This document shows positions 25,328-33,598 of a DNA stretch of 64,000 nt, in pieces. This DNA is from CAJXYS01 sp913063035. GTDB lineage: Bacteria > Pseudomonadota > Alphaproteobacteria > Rhodobacterales > Rhodobacteraceae. The stretch is taken from the NCBI RefSeq assembly GCF_050586465.1, contig NZ_JBOCEG010000009.1, positions 97,061 through 161,060 of the forward strand, written 5' to 3'. The notes beneath the pieces are model-generated. The model saw nothing but the letters and a program-made list of their open reading frames with translations, was not told where the DNA came from and searched no databases. The position numbers were made by a program, and so were the translations under genes. Positions within the stretch are counted from its first letter, which is position 1; every line of letters begins with the position of its first letter.

Positions 25328-26122
25328 ATGACTGGCGGTTCCGGCATTCTTGTCTTTTCCGATCTCGACGGCACGCTGCTCGATCACACCACCTATTCCT
25401 GGGCGCCGGCCCGCCCGGCGCTCGACCGGCTGCGCGCCTTGGGTGCGGGGCTGATCCTGGCCACCAGCAAGACGGCGGCCGAGGTCGCGCCGCTGCGCGC
25501 GGAGCTCGGGTTTCCGGACTGGCCGGCCATCGTCGAGAACGGCGGCGGCGTCCTGCCGGCCGGGAGCGAGTCGGTCGGGGCGGCGTCGGTCTATCCCGAT
25601 ATCCGCGCGATCCTGCGCGGGCTGCCCGGCGGTTTCCGCGGCTTCGGCGACATGACCGTCGCCGAGGTGGCCCGGATCACCGGGCTGGCGCCCGAGGCGG
25701 CGGCGCGCGCGAAACGGCGCGGCTTCAGCGAGCCGGGGCTCTGGACCGGCACCGCGGCCGCGCGAGAGGATTTCCTGGCCGCCGCGGCGCGCATCGGGCT
25801 TCACGCGCGCCGTGGCGGGCGGTTCCTGACGCTGTCCTTCGGCGGGACCAAGGCCGACCGGATGCGCGAACTGATCCGGGCGCTCGCGCCGGCGCACAGC
25901 ATCGCGCTGGGCGACGCGCCGAACGACGTCGAGATGCTCCAGGCGGCCGATTACGGCGTCATCGTCGCCAACCGCGCGGCCCCGCCGCTGCCCACGCTGC
26001 CCGGCGAGGCCGACGGGCGCATCCGTCGCACGAAAAACGAAGGTCCGGAGGGGTGGGCGGCGGCCGTTTCCGCCCTGCTGGACGCGCTGTCCACGACCAG
26101 GGAGCCGATGCGCCATGGCTGA
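25328..26122 (+). CDS. HAD phosphatase, mannosyl/glucosyl-3-phosphoglycerate phosphatase type
   Basis: 264 aa. HAD motif I FSDLDGTLLD near residue 10, motif II ATSKT near residue 45, a C2B cap, and motif IV GDAPNDVEML near residue 197 place it in the MpgP/YedP subgroup. Next to a GpgS-like synthase it most likely dephosphorylates glucosyl-3-phosphoglycerate to glucosylglycerate. Mannosyl specificity cannot be ruled out. Its 3' end overlaps the synthase start by eight bases, so the two are co-translated. Confidence 0.85.
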   Translation: MTGGSGILVFSDLDGTLLDHTTYSWAPARPALDRLRALGAGLILATSKTAAEVAPLRAELGFPDWPAIVENGGGVLPAGSESVGAASVYPDIRAILRGLPGGFRGFGDMTVAEVARITGLAPEAAARAKRRGFSEPGLWTGTAAAREDFLAAAARIGLHARRGGRFLTLSFGGTKADRMRELIRALAPAHSIALGDAPNDVEMLQAADYGVIVANRAAPPLPTLPGEADGRIRRTKNEGPEGWAAAVSALLDALSTTREPMRHG

Positions 26123-27335
26123 TTTCCACCAGAACGGCAACATCACCACGCTGCACAACCTTCGCACCCGGAGCCTCGAGGATCTGACCTACGAACTCGT
26201 GACCTTCGCGGAGACCCGCAAGATCACGCTGATCCTGCCCTGCCTCTATTCCGAGCTGGAAGGCCCGGCGCTGCCGCACATCCTCGACGAGCTTTCGGAA
26301 GTGCCGTACCTGCACCGTATCGTGATCGGGCTCGACCGGGCGGACGAGGCGCAGTTCCGCCACGCCAGGGACTTCTTCGCGCGCCTGCCCCAGCAGCATA
26401 TCGTGATCTGGAACGACAGCCCGCGGATGAAGGCGCTTGGCGCCCGCCTGGAGGAACTCGGGCTCGCGCCGCAGGAACCCGGCAAGGGCAAGAACGTCTG
26501 GGGATGCATCGGCTACCTGATCGCGCGCGCCGACAGTTCCATCATGGCGATCCATGATTGCGATATCCTGACCTATGACCGCTCCATGCTGGCCCGGCTC
26601 GTCTACCCGGTGGCGCATCCGGCCTTTTCCTACCAGATGGCCAAGGGGTTCTATCCCCGCACGGACGGCCACCAGCTGAACGGCCGGGTCACGCGGCTGC
26701 TTGTCAGCCCGCTTCTCATCGCGCTGAAGCGGGTGGTCGGCGACCGCGACTACCTCGACTACCTGCGCAGCTTCCGCTACCCGCTGTCGGGCGAGTTCGC
26801 CATGCGGACCCTGACCCTGCCGGATCTGCGCATTCCCTCGGACTGGGGTCTGGAGGTCGGCGTGCTGTCGGAAGCCTGGCGCAACCTCGCGCCGGGGTCC
26901 GTCTGCCAGGTGGAACTGGCCGATTCCTACGACCACAAGCACCAGGACCTGTCGCCCGAGGATGCCTCGCGCGGGTTGAGCCGCATGTCCACCGACATCT
27001 GCAAGGCGATCTTCCGCAAGCTGGCGGCGGACGGGACGGTCTTCACAGCCAACCTTTTCCGCACCCTCAAGGCCACCTATTACCGCGCGGCCCTCGATCT
27101 CCTGGACAGCTACTACAACGACGCCAAGATGAACGGGCTGTCGGTCGACCGCCACAAGGAAGAGAAATCGGTGGAGCTTTTCGCCGAGAACATCATCCGG
27201 GCCGGCCAGATCTTTCTGGAGAACCCGCATGAAAGCCCGTTCATCCCGACCTGGAACCGTGTCCACGCGGCAGATCCCGCGTTCCTTTCGGACCTGCTGC
27301 GCGCCGCGCTCGAGGACAGCAAGGAATACGGCTGA
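26115..27335 (+). CDS. Glucosyl-3-phosphoglycerate synthase-like GT81 glycosyltransferase
   Basis: 406 aa GT-A enzyme. The metal-binding DxD-type motif is in IHDCDILTYD near residue 151, with LILPCLYSELEGPALPHIL near residue 38 and SFRYPLSGEFAMR near residue 214 as conserved family blocks. GpgS adds glucose from a nucleotide sugar to 3-phosphoglycerate. The overlapping phosphatase upstream and the GH13_18 phosphorylase downstream on the other strand match a glucosylglycerate cycle. Mannosylglycerate synthase is the main alternative, but those enzymes belong to a different family (GT55 or GT78). Confidence 0.82.
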   Translation: MADFHQNGNITTLHNLRTRSLEDLTYELVTFAETRKITLILPCLYSELEGPALPHILDELSEVPYLHRIVIGLDRADEAQFRHARDFFARLPQQHIVIWNDSPRMKALGARLEELGLAPQEPGKGKNVWGCIGYLIARADSSIMAIHDCDILTYDRSMLARLVYPVAHPAFSYQMAKGFYPRTDGHQLNGRVTRLLVSPLLIALKRVVGDRDYLDYLRSFRYPLSGEFAMRTLTLPDLRIPSDWGLEVGVLSEAWRNLAPGSVCQVELADSYDHKHQDLSPEDASRGLSRMSTDICKAIFRKLAADGTVFTANLFRTLKATYYRAALDLLDSYYNDAKMNGLSVDRHKEEKSVELFAENIIRAGQIFLENPHESPFIPTWNRVHAADPAFLSDLLRAALEDSKEYG

Positions 27336-27344
27336 CAACCGGCT

Positions 27345-29096
27345 TCAGCCGCCGTTCGCGATCCAGCGGCACTGATAGGGCGCGAAGGGAATCTCCGGCC
27401 CGGCGGCGAGGATCTCGTCCCCGGTGAGCAGGTCCACCCAGACGTCGTCCTCGATCAGGTTGATCGAGGAGGGGCTCACCAGCACGGTCTCGTCGCTGAC
27501 ATTGTGGATCGCGAAGATCGACTGGTCCCGGTCGAGGCTCTGGCGCCAGATGCCGAAGAGCCTGTCGTCCATGCGCAGGGTGAACTGGGTCGCGTTGGGG
27601 TGAAAGGCCGGTTGCCGGGCACGGATGCGCAGCCGTTCCGACATGCCCTTCATGACCCGCGCCTGGTCGGATCCCGGATCGGCCAGGCGGTCCAGCAGGT
27701 CCGGATAGTGCCAGCGGTGGCGGTTGATCGCCCGGTTCATCCCGCGCCGTTCGACCGCGTCGCGGTCATGCGGGGTCGCGAGGAAGGAATGGATATAGAA
27801 GGCCGGTATGCCCTCGAGCGACATGGCGATGGTCTGCGAGCAGAGGAAGCGCGCGACGTGATGCGCGTCTTCCCCCCGGAAGGTGCGCCGCATCGCGTCG
27901 AAGAGCGAGCAGTTCAGCTCGTAGGGTTCCTCGCCCCCGCCGGGCCGCGAGCGCATCGAGACGCGCCCGCCGGTCGCCTGCACGGTTTCGATCATGCGGT
28001 CCTGTTCCTGGGGCGGCAGGACGCCCTCGGCCGGGCGCATCCCGATCCCGTCATGGCTGGCGGTGAAGTTCAGATAGGTGCAGCCCAGCTGTGCGGGCGG
28101 CATCGCGGACTGCCAGCGATGAAGGTAGCGCGCCGTGCCCGACTGCATCGCATGCAGGATCAGCGGCGGCAGCGGAAAATTGTAGACCGCGTGCGCCTCG
28201 TTTCCGTTGCCGAAATAGCTGAGGTTCTCGGTGCGGGGCACGTTGGTTTCGGTCAGCAGCACGACCGTCTCGACCGCGTAATCGCAGAGCAGGCGAAGCA
28301 GCTGCACGATGGCATGGGTCTGGGGCAGGTGGATGCAGCTCGTCCCGGGTTCCTTCCAGATGAAGGCCACCGCGTCGAGCCGCAGGATACGCACCCCCTT
28401 GTCGATATGCAGGCGGATGATCCGCAGGATTTCCAGTAGGACCTCGGGGTTGGAGAAATCCAGGTCCACCTGGTCGTGGCTGAAGGTGCACCAGACGTGG
28501 CGGTCGCCCTGGCGCGTCTCGATCCTTTGCAGCACTGGCGTGGTGCGGGGGCGCACCACCTGCGAGAGATCGTCCGCGGGATCCGCCTCGTAGAAGAAGC
28601 GGTCATACGGCGCCTGGCCCTGGCGGTAGGCGGTGAACCACGGCCCCTGGCTGGAGACGTGGTTCAGCACGAGATCCGACATCAGGTGGAACTGCGCCGC
28701 GATCCGCTCGATATCCACCCAGTCGCCGAGCTGCGGGTTGACGGCGCGGTAATCCGTCACCGCGAACCCGTCATCGGAGCTGAAGGGGAAGAACGGCAGG
28801 ATATGCACGCCGTTGACCACGCCCCTCATGTGCCGGGTCAGGAAATCTTCCAGCAGGTCCAGCGGTTTGTGCTGGCCGTCGCGGATCGAGTCGCCATAGG
28901 TGATCAGCACCGCGTCGCGTTCCGACCAGAGCCTGTTGCTCGGCGCGCGCGCCCGCTTGCGCCGGTGCGTGCCCTCGGGCCAGAAGGCCGCGGTGATCCG
29001 TTCGGCCAGGAGGTCCGGCGCGCCATCCGGGTATATTCGGCTGACCAGTTCGGTCAGCCGGGCCTGGAAGAGATGATCCTTGGTCGTCACGCTCAA
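27345..29096 (-). CDS. GH13_18 phosphorylase, probable glucosylglycerate phosphorylase
   Basis: 583 aa, sucrose-phosphorylase-like GH13 subfamily 18. The catalytic residues are recognisable: nucleophile Asp in VRILRLDAVAFIWK, acid/base Glu in VVLLTETNVP and the transition-state Asp in TASHDGIGMRP. The N-terminal ITYGDSIRDG and LPFFPFSSDDGFAV blocks are those of GH13_18. Characterised members include sucrose and glucosylglycerate phosphorylases. The GpgS/MpgP-like neighbours favour the second. TTG at 29096 has GGAG five bases upstream; GTG at 29090 is the alternative. It converges with the synthase, with nine bases between stops. Confidence 0.85.
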   Translation of the reverse strand: MSVTTKDHLFQARLTELVSRIYPDGAPDLLAERITAAFWPEGTHRRKRARAPSNRLWSERDAVLITYGDSIRDGQHKPLDLLEDFLTRHMRGVVNGVHILPFFPFSSDDGFAVTDYRAVNPQLGDWVDIERIAAQFHLMSDLVLNHVSSQGPWFTAYRQGQAPYDRFFYEADPADDLSQVVRPRTTPVLQRIETRQGDRHVWCTFSHDQVDLDFSNPEVLLEILRIIRLHIDKGVRILRLDAVAFIWKEPGTSCIHLPQTHAIVQLLRLLCDYAVETVVLLTETNVPRTENLSYFGNGNEAHAVYNFPLPPLILHAMQSGTARYLHRWQSAMPPAQLGCTYLNFTASHDGIGMRPAEGVLPPQEQDRMIETVQATGGRVSMRSRPGGGEEPYELNCSLFDAMRRTFRGEDAHHVARFLCSQTIAMSLEGIPAFYIHSFLATPHDRDAVERRGMNRAINRHRWHYPDLLDRLADPGSDQARVMKGMSERLRIRARQPAFHPNATQFTLRMDDRLFGIWRQSLDRDQSIFAIHNVSDETVLVSPSSINLIEDDVWVDLLTGDEILAAGPEIPFAPYQCRWIANGG

Positions 29097-29337
29097 AGCG
29101 GCTCCGGGCTGGGCGGTCTTTGCCGCAGTTGGCGACCTTTGCGCGCCGCTGTCAAACCGGCCGCCGCGACATCGCTCCACGCCGGGGGCTTTGCCCGGAG
29201 TTGCCCGGGGAATGGGCAGCCCCGCCCGCGATGCCGTGTTTTTCTAAGCGTCTTTCGCACCCGGCGCCCGCGGCAGGGCGCGAAACGGTGCCCGGTCCGG
29301 TGCGGCTGTGCGGGGCGTGAAACTGTCCGGGATCAAG
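29097..29337. promoter_or_regulatory. Upstream region of the GH13_18 phosphorylase, up to tRNA-Lys
   Basis: 241 bp. It should contain the phosphorylase promoter (- strand). I see several short GC-rich repeats (such as TTGCCCGG and GGGCAGCCCCGCCC) but nothing that can be assigned as a promoter or operator. No ORF here has coding character. Confidence 0.3.
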
Positions 29338-29413
29338 TGGTGAGCCGTGCAGGATTCGAACCTGCGACCCACTGATTAAAAGTCAGTTGCTCTACCAACT
29401 GAGCTAACGGCCC
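29338..29413 (-). tRNA. tRNA-Lys (anticodon TTT)
   Basis: 76 nt including the encoded CCA. The acceptor GGGCCGT pairs with ACGGCTC (one G-U pair). The anticodon stem CTGAC/ATCAG region encloses CTTTTAA, so the anticodon is TTT and the codons are AAA/AAG. The T-loop GGTTCGAATCC is intact. It is divergent from dapF, which starts 133 bp away. Confidence 0.95.
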
Positions 29414-29546
29414 ACTCGAGAGCCGCTAGGTATACGGGGCGTCTGCGCCGGTCAAGGGGGATTTCCGCGGATTTTTTCAGCATGGCGCACATATGGTCAA
29501 ACGCCCGGCTCATGTATATATGCCGCCTGTTCGGAAGGAGGCGCGG

Positions 29547-30368
29547 ATGGACGGATTGCCGTTCATGAAAATGCACGGACTCGGCAATGATTTCGCCGTG
29601 ATCGACCGGCGGGGCGGCGGCGCGCCCGTGACGCCGGCGCTGGCGCGTGCGCTGGGCGACCGCCATCGCGGGGTGGGCTTCGACCAGCTCGCCGTCATCG
29701 GCGACTCGGCGCAGGCGGCCGCCGCGCTCACCTTCTACAATGCCGACGGCTCAGAGTCCGGGGCCTGCGGCAACGCCACCCGCTGCGTCGCCCGGCATCT
29801 GATGCAGGAAGCCGGCCGCGACCGGCTGACGCTCGAGACGGCGCGCGGTCTGCTGGCGTGCGAAGACGCCGGCGGCGGGCTCACCCGGGTCAACATGGGA
29901 CCGCCGCAGACCGGCTGGCGCGAGATCCCGCTGGCCGAGGAAATGGACACGCTGGAGCTGCCTATCGAGGGCGCCCCCGTCGCCACCGCCATGGGCAACC
30001 CGCATTGCACGTTTTTCGTCGAGGATGCCGAGGCGATCCCGCTGGCGCAGTTCGGACCGCGCTACGAGCACCATCCGCTCTTTCCCGAGCGCACCAATGT
30101 CCAGGTGGTCAGCCGGATCGGCCCCGACCGGCTGCGGCTGCGGGTCTGGGAGCGGGGCGCCGGCATCACGCTCGCCTCGGGCTCGTCGTCCTGCGCGACG
30201 GTCGTGGCGGCGGTGCGCCGCGGTCTCACGGGTCCCCGCGCGACGGTGGTGCTCGATGGCGGCGAACTGGAGATCGACTGGCGCGAGGACGGCGTCTGGA
30301 TGACCGGCCCGACCGCGCATGTCTTCGACGGGGTGCTGACGCCCGCCTTCCTGGAGGGGCTTTCGTGA
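29547..30368 (+). CDS. dapF: Diaminopimelate epimerase
   Basis: 273 aa. DapF converts LL- to meso-diaminopimelate for peptidoglycan and lysine. MKMHGLGNDFAVID opens the protein. The two catalytic cysteines are in SGACGNATRC near residue 76 and SGSSSCATVVAA near residue 216, in the two mirrored domains. GGAAGGAGG sits five bases before the ATG at 29547, which fixes the start. Its TGA overlaps the GTG of the mtaB gene, forming a two-gene unit common in alphaproteobacteria. Confidence 0.95.
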   Translation: MDGLPFMKMHGLGNDFAVIDRRGGGAPVTPALARALGDRHRGVGFDQLAVIGDSAQAAAALTFYNADGSESGACGNATRCVARHLMQEAGRDRLTLETARGLLACEDAGGGLTRVNMGPPQTGWREIPLAEEMDTLELPIEGAPVATAMGNPHCTFFVEDAEAIPLAQFGPRYEHHPLFPERTNVQVVSRIGPDRLRLRVWERGAGITLASGSSSCATVVAAVRRGLTGPRATVVLDGGELEIDWREDGVWMTGPTAHVFDGVLTPAFLEGLS

Positions 30369-31636
30369 CCGCGCCGCGCTTCACCACGCTGGGCTGCAGG
30401 CTGAACGCCTACGAGACCGAGGCGATGCGCGAGCTTTCCGGCGCGGCCGGTCTCGGCGATGCCGTCGTGGTGAACACCTGCGCGGTGACGGCGGAAGCGG
30501 TCCGCAAGGCCCGCCAGGAAATCCGCCGTCTGCGCCGCGAGAATCCGGACGCGACGCTCGTGGTCACAGGCTGTGCCGCCCAGACCGAACCCGGAACCTT
30601 CGCCGCGATGGACGAGGTCGATCACGTCATCGGCAATACCGAGAAGATGCAGCGCACCACCTGGGACCGGCTGGCGCGCGGGCCGGATTTCGTGGGTGAA
30701 ACCGAGCGGGTCCAGGTGGACGACATCATGTCCGTGACCGAGACCGCCGGCCATCTCATTGACGGGTTCGGGACGCGCAGCCGCGCCTATGTCCAGGTGC
30801 AGAACGGCTGCGATCACCGCTGCACCTTCTGCATCATCCCCTATGGCCGCGGCAATTCGCGGAGCGTGCCGGCCGGGGTGGTGGTCGCGCAGATCAGGCG
30901 GCTCGTGGACAAGGGCTTCAACGAGGTGGTGCTGACCGGGGTGGACCTGACCAGCTGGGGCGCGGATCTGCCGGGCGCCCCGCGGCTGGGCGACCTGGTG
31001 ATGCGGATCCTGCGTCTCGTACCCGACCTTCCACGGCTGCGCATATCGTCGATCGATTCGATCGAGGCGGACGACAACCTGATGCGGGCCGTCGCGACCG
31101 AATCCCGGCTGATGCCGCATCTGCACCTGTCCCTGCAGGCCGGCGACGACATGATCCTGAAGCGGATGAAGCGCCGCCACCTGCGTGACGACGCGATCCG
31201 CTTCTGTGCCGAGGCCCGGCGTCTGCGTCCCGACATCGTTTTCGGCGCCGACATCATCGCGGGCTTTCCGACCGAGACCGAGGCGATGTTCGAAAACTCG
31301 CTCAGGCTGGTCGAAGAATGCGGGCTGACCTGGCTGCATGTCTTTCCCTTCTCGGCCCGGCCCGGCACCCCCGCGGCGCGCATGCCGCAGCCGGACGGGG
31401 CGACGGTCAAGGCGCGTGCCGCCCGCTTGCGCGCGGCCGGTGCGGCGCGGGTCGCCGCGCATCTCGACCGACAGCAGGGGGCGCGGCACGACGTGCTGAT
31501 GGAGACCCCGCGAATGGGGCGCACCCCGCAATTCACCGAGGTCCGCTTCGCGGCCGATCAGCAGGAAGGCGCGATCGTCCCGGCCCGGATCACCGGCCAT
31601 GACGGGGTGCAACTGTCGGCCGTTCCGGCCGGTTGA
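30365..31636 (+). CDS. mtaB: tRNA t6A37 methylthiotransferase MtaB
   Basis: 423 aa radical-SAM enzyme that makes ms2t6A at position 37 of tRNAs reading ANN codons. TTLGCRLNAYETEAM opens the N-terminal UPF0004 domain with its first cluster Cys; NTCAVT and VTGCAAQ carry the others. The radical-SAM motif CDHRCTFC lies near residue 153. The C terminus holds a TRAM-like tail. The GTG start overlaps the dapF stop. The Roseobacter-type order dapF-mtaB supports the call. Confidence 0.93.
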   Translation: MTAPRFTTLGCRLNAYETEAMRELSGAAGLGDAVVVNTCAVTAEAVRKARQEIRRLRRENPDATLVVTGCAAQTEPGTFAAMDEVDHVIGNTEKMQRTTWDRLARGPDFVGETERVQVDDIMSVTETAGHLIDGFGTRSRAYVQVQNGCDHRCTFCIIPYGRGNSRSVPAGVVVAQIRRLVDKGFNEVVLTGVDLTSWGADLPGAPRLGDLVMRILRLVPDLPRLRISSIDSIEADDNLMRAVATESRLMPHLHLSLQAGDDMILKRMKRRHLRDDAIRFCAEARRLRPDIVFGADIIAGFPTETEAMFENSLRLVEECGLTWLHVFPFSARPGTPAARMPQPDGATVKARAARLRAAGAARVAAHLDRQQGARHDVLMETPRMGRTPQFTEVRFAADQQEGAIVPARITGHDGVQLSAVPAG

Positions 31637-31661
31637 GCGCCCTGCGGGCGCAAGCCGTCTG

Positions 31662-31700
31662 GCACTTCGTGCGATTCTCCGCGCTGCGCGCGGGGATATT
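31662..31700 (+). terminator. Tandem hairpins after mtaB
   Basis: GCAC-TTC-GTGC at 31662-31672 is followed by CCGCGC-TGC-GCGCGG at 31679-31693 and then GGATATTT. The second stem with a partly T-rich tail could end the dapF-mtaB transcript. The tail is not a clean T run, so support is moderate. Confidence 0.45.
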
Positions 31701-31787
31701 TCCGCCACTTGGAAGCCTGGAGCCGCGCCTGTGGACAGGGCGGCCGGGGCTGCCTAGTCTCTGGTCAGGAATTCGGAGGACGAGACG

Positions 31788-32072
31788 ATGGCCCTGCCCC
31801 TTGCCCCCATCGCCGGGGTTGCCCTGCGCTACGGAACAGTCGCCCTGGCCGCCTATGCGCTCAGCCGGCGGATACAGGTCTCGCAGACCGACCAGCGCGC
31901 CGAGGACTCGCTCGACACCCTCGCCGAGGGCCTGAGCGCCCATCGCCCGAAGGATCGCGACCAGGTGAACGGGGCGGTGCGGTTCCGCCGCGTGATCCGG
32001 CTCGGCGCGGACGGGCCGGGGGTGGAGGTCGACATGGCCGCGCTTGGACGGATCGCGATCCGGAGGGTCTGA
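31788..32072 (+). CDS. Small conserved protein, function unknown
   Basis: 94 aa. A short hydrophobic N terminus (LAPIAGVALRYGTVALAAYAL) could be a single membrane anchor. The rest is polar and ends in strands RFRRVIRLGADGPGVEVDM. GGAGGACGAGACG precedes the ATG. Its TGA is followed at once by the ATG of a GST gene, so the two are one operon. I recognise no characterised family; similar small proteins occur in Rhodobacteraceae. Confidence 0.65.
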   Translation: MALPLAPIAGVALRYGTVALAAYALSRRIQVSQTDQRAEDSLDTLAEGLSAHRPKDRDQVNGAVRFRRVIRLGADGPGVEVDMAALGRIAIRRV

Positions 32073-32678
32073 ATGGAACTCTACGACAATCCGGCCTCGC
32101 CCTTTTGCCGCAAGGTCCAGGTGGTCCTGCGCGAGACGGGGCAGCTCGACGAGGTGACGCCGCGTTTCGCGGTGGGGAGCCCGACGGCGCCGGAGCAGAT
32201 GCCGGTCGCGGAGAACCCGCTCGGCAAGATCCCCGCCCTCGTGCGGCCGGGCGGTGCGACGCTTTACGACAGCCGGGTGATCTGCCGCTATCTCGATCAG
32301 CGGGCCGGGGCGGGGCTCTACCCGGAGCCGCCCGCGCTTTGGGATACGCTGGTGCTGGAAGCGACCGCCGACGGGATCATGGAGGCGGCGGTGCTCATGG
32401 TCTACGAGGCCCGCTGCCGTCCCGAGGAGATCCGCCATGCGCCCTGGGTCGCGGGCCAGTGGGAAAAGATCACCCGCGCGCTGGACGCGCTCGAGGCGCG
32501 CTGGATGGCGCATCTGCACGGGCCTTTCGGCATGGGCCAGATCGCGGTGGGCTGCGCGCTGGGATATCTCGATTTCCGCCATGGCGACCGCGACTGGCGC
32601 GGCGGGCGCGAGTCGCTCGCGGCCTGGTTCCTGAAGATCTCCGAGCGCGACAGCATGGCCGCGACCCTGCCGGCCTGA
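32073..32678 (+). CDS. Glutathione S-transferase family protein
   Basis: 201 aa. The N-terminal thioredoxin-like domain has SPFCRKVQVVL with a CxxK-type Cys in place of the usual Ser/Tyr, then NPLGKIPALV with the cis-Pro and YDSRVICRYLDQ for glutathione binding. The Cys suggests thiol-transfer or stress-GST activity rather than classic conjugation. The ATG abuts the stop of the previous gene. It ends 345 bp before petA. The substrate is unknown. Confidence 0.87.
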   Translation: MELYDNPASPFCRKVQVVLRETGQLDEVTPRFAVGSPTAPEQMPVAENPLGKIPALVRPGGATLYDSRVICRYLDQRAGAGLYPEPPALWDTLVLEATADGIMEAAVLMVYEARCRPEEIRHAPWVAGQWEKITRALDALEARWMAHLHGPFGMGQIAVGCALGYLDFRHGDRDWRGGRESLAAWFLKISERDSMAATLPA

Positions 32679-33023
32679 CCCGCGCCGCCGCTGCCGGCCG
32701 GCCGCCTGCGGGCGCGATCCGGGCATGGGAGCGGCCGATCGCGGGAAGGCCTCGACTCCGGTCGGGCGCGGGCTATCATGTCCAGCGCAATGATCGGGAT
32801 GGCGTGCGCGGGGAAGCTTGCGCGGGTCCCGGCGCGGGCCGCAAGACCGGCCCGGCCGCGGCGGCTAGGCCACAGGGTGCGACATTCTGTTCCAACTGCG
32901 CCCGATTGTCCGATAGACGCCGACGGCCCGCGGCTCTAAGTATGCGCGCGGAAAGCCTTGGGCGACCGAGGCTTGCGATCTATCATTGGCCCAAGCCTCG
33001 GGCCAGATAAGGGAGAATGCCTC
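32679..33023. promoter_or_regulatory. Intergenic region before the petABC operon, with a leader hairpin
   Basis: 345 bp without a convincing gene; a 54-codon frame at 32778 lacks a ribosome binding site and coding character. It should hold the pet promoter. CCGAGGCTTG at 32966-32975 and CAAGCCTCGG at 32992-33001 form an exact 10-bp stem with a 16-base loop, ending ten bases before the petA GGGAG. This hairpin is the one clear structure and probably belongs to the 5' UTR. Confidence 0.5.
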
Positions 33024-33587
33024 GTGTCCCACGCAGAAGACAATTCGGGCACCCGCCGGGATTTCCTCTATTACGCGACCGGCGGAACGGCCGCCGTCGC
33101 GACCGGCGCGGCTGTCTGGCCGCTGATCGATCAGATGAACCCCTCGGCCGACGTGCAGGCGCTGTCCTCGATCCGGGTGGACGTGGCCGGGCTGGAACCC
33201 GGCACGCAGATCACGGTGAAATGGCTGGGCAAGCCGGTCTTTATCCGCCGCCGCACCGCCGAAGAGATCGAAGCCGCCAACCAGGTGGAGATCGACGATC
33301 TCATCGACCCGGTGGCGCGGAACGCCAATATCGACGGCGAGGTGCCGGCGACCGACGCAAACCGGGCGCTCGACGAAAGCGGCGAGTGGCTGGTGCAGAT
33401 GGGTGTCTGCACCCATCTCGGCTGTGTTCCGCTCGGCGACGGGGCGGGCGAGTTCGGCGGCTGGTTCTGCCCCTGCCACGGCTCGCATTACGACACGTCG
33501 GGCCGAATCCGCAAAGGTCCCGCGCCTGAGAACCTGCCGGTTCCGGTCGCGGCGTTCGTCGACGAAACGACGATCAAACTCGGTTAA
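33024..33587 (+). CDS. petA: Ubiquinol-cytochrome c reductase Rieske iron-sulfur subunit
   Basis: 187 aa. One N-terminal membrane anchor preceded by a twin-arginine signal (GTRRDFLYYATG) is followed by the periplasmic Rieske domain. CTHLGC at 129-134 and CPCHGS at 149-154 bind the [2Fe-2S] cluster. It takes electrons from ubiquinol in cytochrome bc1. The GTG start is preceded by GGGAGAA. First gene of petABC; petB follows after 11 bp. Confidence 0.96.
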   Translation: MSHAEDNSGTRRDFLYYATGGTAAVATGAAVWPLIDQMNPSADVQALSSIRVDVAGLEPGTQITVKWLGKPVFIRRRTAEEIEAANQVEIDDLIDPVARNANIDGEVPATDANRALDESGEWLVQMGVCTHLGCVPLGDGAGEFGGWFCPCHGSHYDTSGRIRKGPAPENLPVPVAAFVDETTIKLG

Positions 33588-33598
33588 GGGAGAAACCC

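Noticed and set aside
32778..32942. 54-codon frame in the gap before petA
   Set aside because: No ribosome binding site, no coding bias and no recognisable motif.
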